A DNA stretch of 64,000 bases from NCBI GenBank assembly GCA_014323545.1, contig CP058647.1, forward strand, positions 2,768,001 through 2,832,000. The letters run 5' to 3'. The notes beneath the pieces were generated by a model that ran no database searches, was not told where the DNA came from, and worked only from the letters and a program-made list of their open reading frames with translations. Positions 26,001-33,437 of this stretch are shown here, piece after piece. Positions within the stretch are counted from its first letter, which is position 1; each line of letters opens with the position of its first letter. This DNA is from Hyphobacterium sp. CCMP332 (GTDB lineage Bacteria > Bacteroidota > Bacteroidia > Cytophagales > CCMP332). A program made the position numbers and the translations under genes.

Positions 26001-27387
26001 CCTCTTTGATGCAAAGCAAAACGTCATGCGCATTGGCATCTGTTTTATCCAGATAGTATATGTCATTGCCCGCAAAGACTTTGATATTGTATTTTTCTGC
26101 AAAGCCCAAAAGTACTTCATTGACCCTGTTTTCCTCTTCCAGTCCATGCCGGTTGAGCTCCAGATAGAAATCATCGCCAAACGTTTCTAGCCACCACTGC
26201 AGAGCTTCTTCTGCCTGGGTTTCACCTACATTTAAGATCAGCTCCGGAATTTCACCTTTCAATCCACCGGTGAAAGCGATGAGGTCATCCTTGTATTGGG
26301 ATATCAGCTCTTTATCAACCCTGGGCACGCCAAAATAAAATCCGTCTTTATAGCCGAAGGAAGAAATTTTGGCGAGATTTTGATAACCGTTTTTGTTTTT
26401 TGCAATAAGTGGAACCTGGTATCTTTTATCCGGATTGTCTTTTGTAAATTGCCGGATGTGACGGTCCTCGGTAAGGTAAACCTCACAACCGAGTATGGCT
26501 TTAATACCTTCTCTTTTGGCCGCTCTCACAAATGAAAAAGCACCAAACATATTGCCGAGATCGGTCAGTGCGACCGCATCCATATTATCGGATTTAGCCT
26601 TTTTTATAATTCTATCAATTCTCGAAACTGCCTGAAGAATTGAGAATTGCGAATGGTTATGCAGATGGATAAATGTAGAATCTATCTTTTTTGCATCTGC
26701 AGTATCTACGATCAGAGAAGGGTCTTTTTGCTTTTTGGATTTTGCAAAATTTGCTTCTTCGAGATTCGGCGACTGATACTTTTTAAATTCTTTTTGTTGC
26801 TCTTTTAAAAGCGGAATGATGTTGAGATCAAGCAGACCAAAAAAACATTTGGCAGTGGCATCAACATCGAAAGCTGCATCGTGGGCATCACCAAACCCCT
26901 CACCAAAAAGTTTCTCGTGAAGTTCGGTCAAAGTAGGCCATTTGAAGCCTCCCCCTCTGCCGCCGGGAATTTTGCAAAAATCAGTACCAATATCCTTAGT
27001 GTCGACGATTTTGACATTTTCTAAAAGATTTCTTTGCTCTGTTCTAAGATATTCCGCCCCGACAATGTTGATATCGAATTCTATATTGTGGCCAATGACA
27101 AATTCTGCTTTTTTTAACTCATCTGAAAATTGATCGAGAACAGAATTGAGTTCATCACCATCTTTTAATGCACGCTCAGTAGATATGCCGTGTATTTTTT
27201 CAGAATTATAGGGAATTGTAAAGCCATCAGGTTTTACAATGCAATTGCCCTGACTTATCAGGCCTCCACTGAAATCGTGCAGTTGCCAGGCCATTTGTAC
27301 CAGTCTGGGCCAGTTGTCGAAGTCGCTTAGCGGAGCATTGTAGTTTTTTGGTAATCCTGTCGTTTCTGTATCGAATATGATATACAT
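23095..27387 (-). CDS. dnaE: DNA polymerase III alpha subunit with fused N-terminal 3'-5' exonuclease
   Basis: 1430 residues, about 250 longer than E. coli DnaE because of an N-terminal DEDDh exonuclease domain (residues 1-190: FDTETTG with Asp6 and Glu8, IGHNIEFD near 100, HDAAFDVDAT near 168). Then a PHP domain (from about 240, FIHLHNHSQFSIL), the polymerase core with GRGSAAGSA and catalytic PDIDIDFDD (near 650), helix-hairpin-helix segments, and an OB-fold (near 1260, IRLGGMVTAVRTGQTKKG). It is the replicative polymerase at the fork; the fused domain probably provides proofreading in cis in place of a separate DnaQ. A -7 box TAATTTTG lies 26 nt before the ATG. Confidence 0.95.
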   Translation of the reverse strand: MYIIFDTETTGLPKNYNAPLSDFDNWPRLVQMAWQLHDFSGGLISQGNCIVKPDGFTIPYNSEKIHGISTERALKDGDELNSVLDQFSDELKKAEFVIGHNIEFDINIVGAEYLRTEQRNLLENVKIVDTKDIGTDFCKIPGGRGGGFKWPTLTELHEKLFGEGFGDAHDAAFDVDATAKCFFGLLDLNIIPLLKEQQKEFKKYQSPNLEEANFAKSKKQKDPSLIVDTADAKKIDSTFIHLHNHSQFSILQAVSRIDRIIKKAKSDNMDAVALTDLGNMFGAFSFVRAAKREGIKAILGCEVYLTEDRHIRQFTKDNPDKRYQVPLIAKNKNGYQNLAKISSFGYKDGFYFGVPRVDKELISQYKDDLIAFTGGLKGEIPELILNVGETQAEEALQWWLETFGDDFYLELNRHGLEEENRVNEVLLGFAEKYNIKVFAGNDIYYLDKTDANAHDVLLCIKEGELQSTPIGKGRGFRYGFPNEEYYFKSQDEMKAIFADLPNAIQTTKEISDKIESYELERDVLLPKFEIPDEFKDPEDLKDGGNRGENAYLKHLTFEGAKKRYPEINTEIKERLDFELSIIEKTGYPGYFLIVQDFTNQARKMGVSVGPGRGSAAGSAVAYCTGITNVDPIKYDLLFERFLNPDRISLPDIDIDFDDEGRSKIIDWVVNKYGKDQVAQIITYGTMAAKSSVRDTARVLNLPLSEADQVAKKVPDISLNKLFNLDKKSLAERLRSDQLMLAEQLKALAKGNDLAAETINQAIILEGSVRNTGTHACGVIITPEDITNFIPVAVSKDADLLVTQFDNSVVESAGMLKMDFLGLKTLTIIKEAIRIIKERHGIEIDPDEIPLDDEKTYELYQKGLTNGTFQFESPGMQKHLKDLKPDKFQDLIAMNALYRPGPMEYIPNFIKRKLGIEEIQYDLPDMEEYLAETYGITVYQEQVMLLSQKLAGFSKGEADLLRKAMGKKKKEIIDELKPKFLEGCEKNGHDKEIAEKVWKDWEAFAAYAFNKSHSTCYSVVAFHTSYLKANYPAEYMSAVLTHNMNDIKKVTFFMDECKHLGIKVLGPDVNESGQYFNVNDEGQIRFGLGAIKGTGDAAVECIINERQENGAFTDIFDLSSRLNSRQVNKKTYEALAMAGAFDNLGNYHRRQYLEAAENDENLIEKAIKYGQRISAERNSSQASLFGAGGDETEMPKPRIEDLEPFGEIEKLNIEKEVVGFYISGHPLDEFKVELEHICSHNIENIPRQAANDIRLGGMVTAVRTGQTKKGTPFAVMTLEDMSGAIEIFRMGDDYVNMANYFKPGTFLYTKGKMDLRWSKKQQLRNEPKAPIEESDWEFQPFEMSLLSEVRQNQAKKIELYLHSAVIDHSMVDEIDKVVSGNSGKCTLKMFVRDPLEKIEIEFLSRKYTVDPNDELFSQLDKIEGLSYKLLI

Positions 27388-27412
27388 TCCCGGAATTTTT
27401 CTGAGTGGAATT

Positions 27413-27420
27413 CAAAATTA
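27413..27420 (-). promoter_or_regulatory. -7 box upstream of dnaE
   Basis: Minus strand TAATTTTG, a perfect TAnnTTTG match 25 nt before the dnaE start. The nearest upstream TTG is 25 nt away, slightly beyond the usual 17-23 nt. Confidence 0.35.
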
Positions 27421-27548
27421 GCAAAAAGGAGGATGGAGATTTAGACAATTTATCCACAATTTGTAATCTTGTGTTTTTAATTCAATGAGGCATTAGCTTC
27501 CACCTACGCTCCTGAAAATTATCGGAGCTTTGGTTAAGCGTAAAATAT

Positions 27549-27623
27549 GGAGTGTTAGCTCAGTTGGTTTAGAGCACTACCTTGACAGGGTAGGGGTCAC
27601 TGGTTCGAATCCAGTACACTTCA
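27549..27623 (+). tRNA. tRNA-Val (anticodon GAC)
   Basis: The 75-nt cloverleaf folds fully: acceptor ggagtgt / acacttc (one G-U pair), D arm with gctcagttggtttagagc, anticodon stem ctacc / ggtag around the loop ttgacag (anticodon GAC, reads GUC and GUU valine codons), and T arm actgg-ttcgaat-ccagt. The discriminator base is A and no CCA is encoded, usual for Bacteroidota. It is divergent from dnaE and is followed at once by palindromic repeat DNA. Confidence 0.95.
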
Positions 27624-27624
27624 C

Positions 27625-27780
27625 AAAACCCGAAACAAAGAAGAGCAATCAAATTTTAATTCAAAGCAAATGTATTTGACTTTGAATTAAAATTTGATTG
27701 TTAATCGCTTTGCGATTTTTTATTTCGGGTTTTTACCTCCCCAAACCAGGATCGCCGAAAGAAACGTAGTGAATTGAGGC
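27625..27780. repeat. Palindromic repeat unit A
   Basis: Nested inverted repeats: an outer 11-bp pair aaaacccgaaa (27625-27635) / tttcgggtttt (27723-27733); an inner perfect 21-bp pair (27646-27666 with 27680-27700, 13-nt centre); and a small hairpin aatcgctttgcgatt. The tail continues as tttttacctccccaaaccaggat and a gaggca / tgcctc hairpin around 27774. Unit B at 27815-27970 shares the core ttgttaatcg, ttttacctc, cccaaac, ggat and gcaatcc in the same order, so these are two copies of one element. The start of the unit follows the tRNA by 1 nt, so it may also end the tRNA transcript. Confidence 0.7.
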
Positions 27781-27814
27781 AATCCCGTATGCCTCACTAG
27801 ATCCAAAAGAATTT

Positions 27815-27970
27815 TTTTAAACAATCAAAGTGAAATTCATTACCAATTTTATTTGTAAATGAATTTTGCTGTTTGTTAATCGTGAAACGATTTATTCTTT
27901 TTGATTTTTACCTCTCCCAAACTGGATACCTTGAACAAATTTGGAAGCAATCCAGAATGCATCGCATTTC
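27815..27970. repeat. Palindromic repeat unit B
   Basis: Diverged copy of unit A. An inverted repeat aaattcatt / aatgaattt around 27833-27865 replaces the long palindrome, followed by ttgttaatcg-tgaaa-cgattt, tttttacctctcccaaactggat and gcaatccagaatgc. The same order of blocks and spacing as unit A, with many substitutions, points to an old duplication or to two insertions of the same mobile repeat. Confidence 0.6.
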
Positions 27971-27983
27971 CCCCCAACCTCGT

Positions 27984-28003
27984 CCGCGTTTGTAACGCGG
28001 ATG
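27984..28003. repeat. REP-like hairpin, left of the RAYT gene
   Basis: Stem ccgcgtt / aacgcgg with loop tgt. The core gcgtttgtaacgc (27986-27998) recurs as its exact reverse complement at 28685-28697 on the other side of the transposase gene, and tttgtaacgcggatg recurs with one change at 29217-29231. Confidence 0.75.
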
Positions 28004-28071
28004 CCATAAGAACACATAATCAAATTCCATGTATGTTGATTAAAAAGCAATTTCATTCAATTTTTTCAATT

Positions 28072-28602
28072 TCAACTAATCCTTTTTTTGCTGCAATAAT
28101 CTCTTGCACTACTATAAATATATTCGCCCGGTGAATCAACAATCTCATCGACTACAGGATTATTGTGAATATAATCGATCTTATTCCAGATATCTATATC
28201 ATGCATCCCAATTGCGTGATTATCGTCTTTCCAGATTTTGTAGTTTTTGGCTCGCCCGACCCGTTTTGCTTCAAAGGCAAAAATTCGCTTTATCCATTCT
28301 CTTCTGCTTTCATAGATCTCATCCATTTCTTTCATAATTGCTTTGGAAGTAAATTTTTTAAAATCTCTTAAAAAATCTGAAATTCTATTTGGCGCTTCAA
28401 CTTTGCAAACCAGGTGTAAATGATTAGTCATTATAACCCAGGCATAGACTTTTAGACCTTTATTAATGACGCAGTAATTCAATGAATCAACAATTATTTG
28501 CCGATAATTCTTTCTTGAAAACAAATCCACCCAATGAACAACAGTGAAGGTTAGGAAATAAATATCATTTTGTCCTTGAATAAAATACCGATCTCCTGCC
28601 AT
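28072..28602 (-). CDS. REP-associated tyrosine transposase (RAYT, Y1_Tnp family)
   Basis: 176 residues, full length for the family. The HUH motif is NHLHLV (His61, His63), and the conserved helix YIHNNPV (Tyr144) holds the family's tyrosine. YFLTFTVVHW at the start is typical of the Y1_Tnp fold. Such single-domain HUH nucleases cut and rejoin short palindromic (REP) DNA and are thought to spread or maintain REP elements, usually as single domesticated copies per genome. Here REP-like hairpins flank the gene in opposite orientations (27984-28003 and 28683-28699), which supports the assignment. The reading frame is intact with an ATG start. Confidence 0.88.
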   Translation of the reverse strand: MAGDRYFIQGQNDIYFLTFTVVHWVDLFSRKNYRQIIVDSLNYCVINKGLKVYAWVIMTNHLHLVCKVEAPNRISDFLRDFKKFTSKAIMKEMDEIYESRREWIKRIFAFEAKRVGRAKNYKIWKDDNHAIGMHDIDIWNKIDYIHNNPVVDEIVDSPGEYIYSSARDYCSKKRIS

Positions 28603-28682
28603 TAGATGAATATCGGAAAAGAATTCAAATGCAGTTTAAATCAATGATTGGAACTACATTTTTTCTTTGTAAAGCAATAGTT

Positions 28683-28699
28683 ATGCGTTACAAACGCAT
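28683..28699. repeat. REP-like hairpin, right of the RAYT gene
   Basis: Stem atgcgtt / aacgcat around an ac loop. Its core gcgttacaaacgc (28685-28697) is the exact reverse complement of the core at 27986-27998. Just downstream (28709-28725) tcctcgttgcgttacgc contains a further degenerate part of the same motif. Confidence 0.75.
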
Positions 28700-28841
28700 G
28701 ATCATAGTATCCTCGTTGCGTTACGCTAAATTTATCGGCCAATAGGCGGACGAGGACGAGTGCGGGGGCTTTTCTAAGGCCGCAGACGCTAACAATACTG
28801 AAAAACTTGATAAAGTTCTGCATCCAGATTACCGGATTATT

Positions 28842-29090
28842 ATGAACCGATTATTTGGATCTAAGGAAGTTTCAGTTATGAACAAACCTCAATACTTAGA
28901 AAAAATAGTAAGCAAAGAGTGGGGTGGTGTTAAGCGAGTAGTCAATGTTGAAACGATAATCTTTAACGAAAACTCTGCTTCTGCAATTGTTGCTTATAAA
29001 GGAGAAAAGATGTCATGGAAAAGCATAATACATCTTGTTAATTCTGAAAACAACGAATGGCTAATTATTAGCGAAACACCCAAAATGTAA
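28842..29090 (+). CDS. Small hypothetical protein in the repeat island
   Basis: 82 codons, ATG at 28842, alternative ATG at 28878. The part VETIIFNENSASAIVAYKGE then WLIISETPK resembles the last strands of SnoaL/NTF2-like proteins, where an 'NN-W-I-S' block is common, so it may be a truncated member. It ends at a strong terminator 8 nt after the stop and has its own reading direction between the RAYT gene and the amidohydrolase, which argues that it is or was a real gene. No function is assigned. Confidence 0.45.
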   Translation: MNRLFGSKEVSVMNKPQYLEKIVSKEWGGVKRVVNVETIIFNENSASAIVAYKGEKMSWKSIIHLVNSENNEWLIISETPKM

Positions 29091-29097
29091 TAGTCTT

Positions 29098-29121
29098 GGC
29101 CCGTTTATCGGGCCCTTTTTT
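29098..29121 (+). terminator. Intrinsic terminator after the 82-codon ORF
   Basis: Six-bp GC-rich stem ggcccg / cgggcc with a 5-nt loop followed by a run of T on plus, 8 nt after the stop at 29090. Confidence 0.85.
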
Positions 29122-29156
29122 AAATCTTTTCACTCATTTACTTTCACTCGTCTTCG

Positions 29157-29231
29157 CCTGCCTGCCATGCCTATGGTTATTTGCTTAACCTTCGGCAGGT
29201 AAACCGGTCAGGCAGGTTTGTAACGAGGATG
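29157..29231. repeat. Composite inverted repeat with a third REP-like core
   Basis: cctgcctgcc (29157-29166) faces two copies of ggcagg (29194-29199, 29211-29216), and tttgtaacgaggatg (29217-29231) matches the core left of the RAYT gene (27989-28003) in 14 of 15 bases, in the same orientation. Confidence 0.6.
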
Positions 29232-29312
29232 GTAATAAATCCCAGTATTCATGCTGCCCTACATCTAAAACCTGCTTAGAGGCAAGTAGACTATGCCATG
29301 ACAAAGTAGAGA

Positions 29313-30950
29313 TTACTCCTCCAAACGATACTCCTCTTCCCCTGAAATATAGGTACTGAGAACTTTTGTATACCTCAATTGGATTTCTTCAACCTCCATG
29401 ATATCCCTGTCCAAAACCACAAAATCAGCATCTTTTCCCGATTCCAGACTTCCTTTTCTTTCATCTTCAAAAACAGAATAAGCCGCCCAGATTGTCATTC
29501 CTCTCAGTGCATTTTCTCTGGAAATGGCATCTTTCATTTGAAAACCGCCTTCAGGTTTGTTTTCGGAATCCACCCTTGCAACAGCAGCGTGAAAACCGTA
29601 AATCGGGTTGATATCCTCTACTGGGAAATCGCTACCCAATGCCAGAATACCGGCATTATCCAAAAGTGTTTTATAGGCATAAGCATAATTGATCCTGTCT
29701 TCTCCCAAACGCTCATCTGCCCAGTACATATCGGATGTGCAATGGCTGGCCTGAACAGAGGGTATAATTTTATTCTTATTAAATTTTTGAAAATCCTCAG
29801 GATTGAGCACCTGCGCATGTTCAATTCTCCAGCGTCTCGCTGTATCATTTCCCAATATTTCATTGTAGATATCCAGCATCAAGCGATTGGCCGAGTCGCC
29901 AATGGCATGTGTATTCATTTGATACCCCAGATCGTATATATCTTTTGCAAAGGCCTTTAGATTTTCAGGGCTACTCAACAGAAAACCCGAATTTTCGGGA
30001 TCGTCACTGTAGGCTTCTAAAAGACAGGCTCCCCTTGAACCCAGGGCACCATCGGAATAGACTTTAAAACCCTGAACCTGAAGTCTGTCGCTTTTGAAAA
30101 CACCATTTTCTTTGGCAAATGCAAAGTTTTCTTCTTCAGGGTTGAGCAATAAATTTAATTTGATTTTAAAATCACCACTTTGATACAGAGAGTCACTTAT
30201 TTCAAACCATTCCATCTTTATACCACAATCCACAAGACTCGTTAATCCCACTTTCAAACAATTTCTTTGAGCTTCCAGATAGCTCAATACGCGAACATCT
30301 CTTTTTTCTAGAGGCACAAGATTATTTAATTCTGTTTCGGCATTATCGAGTAAAATACCCGTTAAACCATTTTCATCTTTGATTAGCTTTCCACCTTCAA
30401 TGACTGTATTTTCGTCAAATCCCGCCAAATCAAGTGCTTTTTGGTTTACAAGCGCAGCATGTCCATCCACGCGTGTCAATAAAACGGGGGTATTTGGAAA
30501 AATAGAATCCAGTATTGCTTTGTTGGGAAATTCTTTTATCTCCCATAAGTTTTGATCCCAACCTCTTCCAAGGATCCATTTGGAATTGGGATATTTTGTT
30601 CGGTGAGTGATAACACGAAGAATTATCTCATCAAAGCTCCCGGATCCTTTGAGGTTGGCCTTCTGTAAGACATTTGCATATCCAAAAAAATGTGCATGAG
30701 CATCGTAAAAACCGGGATAAATTGTCTTTCCATTAAAGTCTTTTAAATTTTCGGATTTGTATTCAGAAAGAATTTCCTTTTCATCGGCGACCTTCAATAT
30801 TTTGCCATCAGCGATAGCCATGGCGTTAAAAACATCAAAATTGCTATTGACAGTGTATATTTTTGCATTGGTAATGATCAGGTCTGCTTTCTCTTTGCTC
30901 TGGCATGAAAGCATAAAACCCAATAAAAGTGTGAGGATTAATCGATGCAT
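29313..30950 (-). CDS. Amidohydrolase family lipoprotein (YtcJ-like)
   Basis: 545 residues. A lipoprotein signal (ILTLLLGFMLSC, lipobox Cys at residue 16) suggests membrane anchoring. The amidohydrolase-3 fold shows the small beta-domain start ADLIITNAKIYTVNSNFDV, the first metal ligands in YPGFYDAHAHFFGY (near 82), GRGWDQNLW, a conserved MNTHAIGDSAN (near 345) and LGSDFPVEDINP (near 435). YtcJ-like proteins hydrolyse amide or formamide bonds; substrate not predictable. Upstream is a divergent PD-(D/E)XK gene; downstream lies repeat DNA without a clear terminator. Confidence 0.88.
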   Translation of the reverse strand: MHRLILTLLLGFMLSCQSKEKADLIITNAKIYTVNSNFDVFNAMAIADGKILKVADEKEILSEYKSENLKDFNGKTIYPGFYDAHAHFFGYANVLQKANLKGSGSFDEIILRVITHRTKYPNSKWILGRGWDQNLWEIKEFPNKAILDSIFPNTPVLLTRVDGHAALVNQKALDLAGFDENTVIEGGKLIKDENGLTGILLDNAETELNNLVPLEKRDVRVLSYLEAQRNCLKVGLTSLVDCGIKMEWFEISDSLYQSGDFKIKLNLLLNPEEENFAFAKENGVFKSDRLQVQGFKVYSDGALGSRGACLLEAYSDDPENSGFLLSSPENLKAFAKDIYDLGYQMNTHAIGDSANRLMLDIYNEILGNDTARRWRIEHAQVLNPEDFQKFNKNKIIPSVQASHCTSDMYWADERLGEDRINYAYAYKTLLDNAGILALGSDFPVEDINPIYGFHAAVARVDSENKPEGGFQMKDAISRENALRGMTIWAAYSVFEDERKGSLESGKDADFVVLDRDIMEVEEIQLRYTKVLSTYISGEEEYRLEE

Positions 30951-30988
30951 ATTCCCGAATTCGTATTCTTAAAAAAGCTGTTCTAAAT

Positions 30989-31435
30989 TTGAGGGTGCAA
31001 TATCTGAATTTACCTGCATTTTCACATAAGATCAAAGAGAGCGAAGGCAAGAAATATATTTTTGATGCCGTTCGAAAAAAATATGTTTTTCTCAGTCCCG
31101 AAGAATGGGTTCGTCAACATCTGATGCATTATTTGATGATGCACGTTCAAATTCCAAAATCACTCATCCGCATAGAGAGCAGCCTTAGCTATAATAAACT
31201 GCAAAAAAGAAGTGACCTCCAGGTCTACAACCGAGACGGACAAATTTTTTTATTGGCCGAATGCAAATCGCCCGAAATAAATCTCAATGAAAAAACGGTA
31301 AAACAAGTTTGTCTTTACAATGAAACCATAAAGGCACCCTATCTGCTAATTACAAATGGAATTGACCTTTTTTGCTGGTCTTCGCAAAAAGATGATATAG
31401 AATTTTTAGAAAAAGTACCTTCTTTGCCCGACTAA
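30989..31435 (+). CDS. Small PD-(D/E)XK nuclease-fold protein (type I R-protein N-terminal-like)
   Basis: 148 residues from a TTG at 30989 (GTG at 30995 is an alternative; no ATG). The block VRQHLMHYLMMHVQIPKSLI and then RSDLQVYNRDGQIFLLAECK contains the catalytic Asp and Glu-x-Lys of PD-(D/E)XK folds, in the arrangement of HsdR N-terminal-like (HSDR_N_2) domains. No helicase or methyltransferase partner is nearby, so it is not part of a type I restriction system as it stands. It overlaps the convergent ald gene by 4 nt. A nuclease role is possible but unproven. Confidence 0.75.
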   Translation: MRVQYLNLPAFSHKIKESEGKKYIFDAVRKKYVFLSPEEWVRQHLMHYLMMHVQIPKSLIRIESSLSYNKLQKRSDLQVYNRDGQIFLLAECKSPEINLNEKTVKQVCLYNETIKAPYLLITNGIDLFCWSSQKDDIEFLEKVPSLPD

Positions 31436-32547
31436 TCAATGTATTTTTCAACCGGCGTAAACGGCATTCCAAAGGCATCCGCCACGCTTTCATAAACGAT
31501 ATCACCGTTGATTACATTTAATCCGAGTGCCAGCTCCCTATTGTCCTGACACGCTTTTTTCCATCCCTTATTGGCCAATTGCAAAGCGTAAGGAAGCGTT
31601 GCGTTGGTCAAGGCAAGAGTAGAAGTATAAGGTACGGCTCCGGGCATATTAGCTACACAGTAATGTACAATATCATCCACCATATAAACCGGATCCTGAT
31701 GTGTGGTGGGTTTTGATGTTTCAAAACATCCGCCCTGATCAATGGCAACATCCACCAAGACACTGCCCGGATTCATTAATTTGAGCATATCTCTTGTGAT
31801 CAGTTTTGGTGCTTTGGCACCATGAACAAGCACTGCTCCTATAACTAGGTCATGCGTGGGCAATAATTCCTTGATATTATGCTGGCTGGACATAAATGTA
31901 TTGACATTAGCCGGCATGATTTCCGAGAGATAACGCAATCTTGGGAGACTCAAATCCATTATTGTAACATCAGCGCCAAGTCCCGCAGCCATTTTTGCCG
32001 CCTCTGTCCCAACAATTCCACCACCAATTACCATAACTTTAGCCGGTCTTACGCCCGGGACTCCTCCCAATAATATGCCACGGCCTTTCATGGGTTTTTC
32101 AAGCCATTTTGCACCTTGCTGTACCGACATTCTTCCGGCTACCTCAGACATTGGTACCAATAGGGGTAAACTTTTATCCGATTTTTCAACGGTTTCATAA
32201 GCAAGACAAACAGACTTGCTTTTAACCATTGCTTTGGTCAATGGCTCATATGAGGCAAAATGAAAATAAGTAAAAAGCAGTTGACCTTCGCGAATAAGAT
32301 TGTATTCCTCTTCGATTGGTTCCTTTACTTTAATTATCATTTCTGCTTTTGCATATACATCTTTTATTGTGGGCAGAATTTTTGCGCCAACCTCCGTGTA
32401 CTGCTCATCGGTAAATCCGCTACCAAGGCCTCCGTCTTTTTGAATATATACTTCGTGATTGTTTTTTACCAATACCGAAGCACCACTAGGCGTTAATGCG
32501 ATTCGGTTTTCATTGTTTTTTATTTCCTTGGGAACGCCGATAATCAT
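31432..32547 (-). CDS. ald: Alanine dehydrogenase
   Basis: 371 residues, the family length. The start IIGVPKEIKNNENRIALTPSG, the NAD-binding motif MVIGGGIVGTEAAKMA (near 168) and HGAKAPKLI are all typical. The enzyme reversibly converts L-alanine, NAD+ and water to pyruvate, ammonia and NADH in the cytoplasm. Of the two closest families (alanine dehydrogenase, PntA of transhydrogenase) the length and the absence of TM segments favour ald. It is convergent with the PD-(D/E)XK gene, sharing CTAA at 31432-31435. Confidence 0.93.
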   Translation of the reverse strand: MIIGVPKEIKNNENRIALTPSGASVLVKNNHEVYIQKDGGLGSGFTDEQYTEVGAKILPTIKDVYAKAEMIIKVKEPIEEEYNLIREGQLLFTYFHFASYEPLTKAMVKSKSVCLAYETVEKSDKSLPLLVPMSEVAGRMSVQQGAKWLEKPMKGRGILLGGVPGVRPAKVMVIGGGIVGTEAAKMAAGLGADVTIMDLSLPRLRYLSEIMPANVNTFMSSQHNIKELLPTHDLVIGAVLVHGAKAPKLITRDMLKLMNPGSVLVDVAIDQGGCFETSKPTTHQDPVYMVDDIVHYCVANMPGAVPYTSTLALTNATLPYALQLANKGWKKACQDNRELALGLNVINGDIVYESVADAFGMPFTPVEKYID

Positions 32548-32579
32548 ATTGAATATTTTTATGTAAGATAAATTGCTAA

Positions 32580-33356
32580 TTATTTAAATGGATTCGAGTT
32601 ATCAGGTTTTTGCATAATACTCGTCCCCGTGAGATCTTCTACAACCTCAATTGTAAAAGTCAACTCAGTTTTTGGTTTGTTCAAATCATTGGAAAAAATA
32701 TAAATTTTTTCATCGCGCTTGGTTTTGACACGCGGAGTGATGTTGACTTCCATCTCAGCTGTTTCGCCCGGTTTAATAGATTCAGGCGCACTTAACACAG
32801 TCACGCAATTGCATGAACTTTGAAGGTCTTTTAATTTCAGTTCGCTTTTTCCACTGTTTTCGATTATCAGCTTTTTAACGACACTTTGGCCCACTTCCAC
32901 CTTGCCGAGATTAAAAAAATTGTTGTCAAATCCGATGACAGGACTTGCCGCCAATTCTTCGGGGCTGTATTTTGGTTGCGCCGGCTTTCGAATAACATTG
33001 CCTTTGATGGTTAAGCGTTTTGAAGGCTCATCAGCATTTGATGTAATAGTAATTGTCTTATTAAAAACTCCCGGTCTTCCTTTGGAATTATAAGAAGCTT
33101 TTATTTTTCCTTCCTGTCCTGGAAGAACAGGTTCACGTGTCCAATAAGGCGTGGTACAACCACAGGATGCCCTAACGTTTTGAATAATAATCGGGGCGCT
33201 GCCTTTATTGGTAAAAGTAAATTCATGACTTGCGATATTGCCTTCGGAAACTTCGCCAAAGTCATGTTCTATTTTATCGAAATCAAACTTTCCTTGTGCT
33301 GAAACCATTGAATAAGTAGAAATAAATAGTATCGCTAAGGCTAAATATTTGTTCAT
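32580..33356 (-). CDS. Exported protein with two DUF1573 domains
   Basis: About 258 residues from the ATG at 33356 (an ATG four codons upstream is also possible). Signal peptide MNKYLALAILFISTYSMVSA. Two tandem Ig-like DUF1573 domains follow: FDKIEHDFGEVSEGN with a conserved SCGCTTPYW, and FFNLGKVEVGQSV with SSCNCVT; each has the paired cysteines usual in the family. Periplasmic or surface-exposed; role unknown, common in Bacteroidota. Its -7 box (TATATTTG, 33408-33415, minus) lies back to back with the E1 promoter. Confidence 0.88.
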   Translation of the reverse strand: MNKYLALAILFISTYSMVSAQGKFDFDKIEHDFGEVSEGNIASHEFTFTNKGSAPIIIQNVRASCGCTTPYWTREPVLPGQEGKIKASYNSKGRPGVFNKTITITSNADEPSKRLTIKGNVIRKPAQPKYSPEELAASPVIGFDNNFFNLGKVEVGQSVVKKLIIENSGKSELKLKDLQSSCNCVTVLSAPESIKPGETAEMEVNITPRVKTKRDEKIYIFSNDLNKPKTELTFTIEVVEDLTGTSIMQKPDNSNPFK

Positions 33357-33407
33357 TTTTAGTGACATATTTTAAATTTTAGCATATTATCTTGTAAAAC
33401 AGGATTG

Positions 33408-33415
33408 CAAATATA
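33408..33415 (-). promoter_or_regulatory. -7 box upstream of the DUF1573 gene
   Basis: Minus strand TATATTTG, a perfect TAnnTTTG match 51 nt before the ATG at 33356. It lies in the 130-bp spacer shared with the divergent E1 gene. No good -33 TTG is visible. Confidence 0.35.
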
Positions 33416-33437
33416 GGCATTGAGCTTATATCTCACA

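Noticed and set aside
27901-28337. Short plus-strand frames (77 codons each) over the repeat region and the RAYT gene
   Set aside because: They overlap hairpin repeats or are antisense to the transposase; no recognisable protein features.
30989-31435. Type I restriction-modification system
   Set aside because: Only the small nuclease-like domain is present; no helicase, specificity or methyltransferase gene is adjacent.
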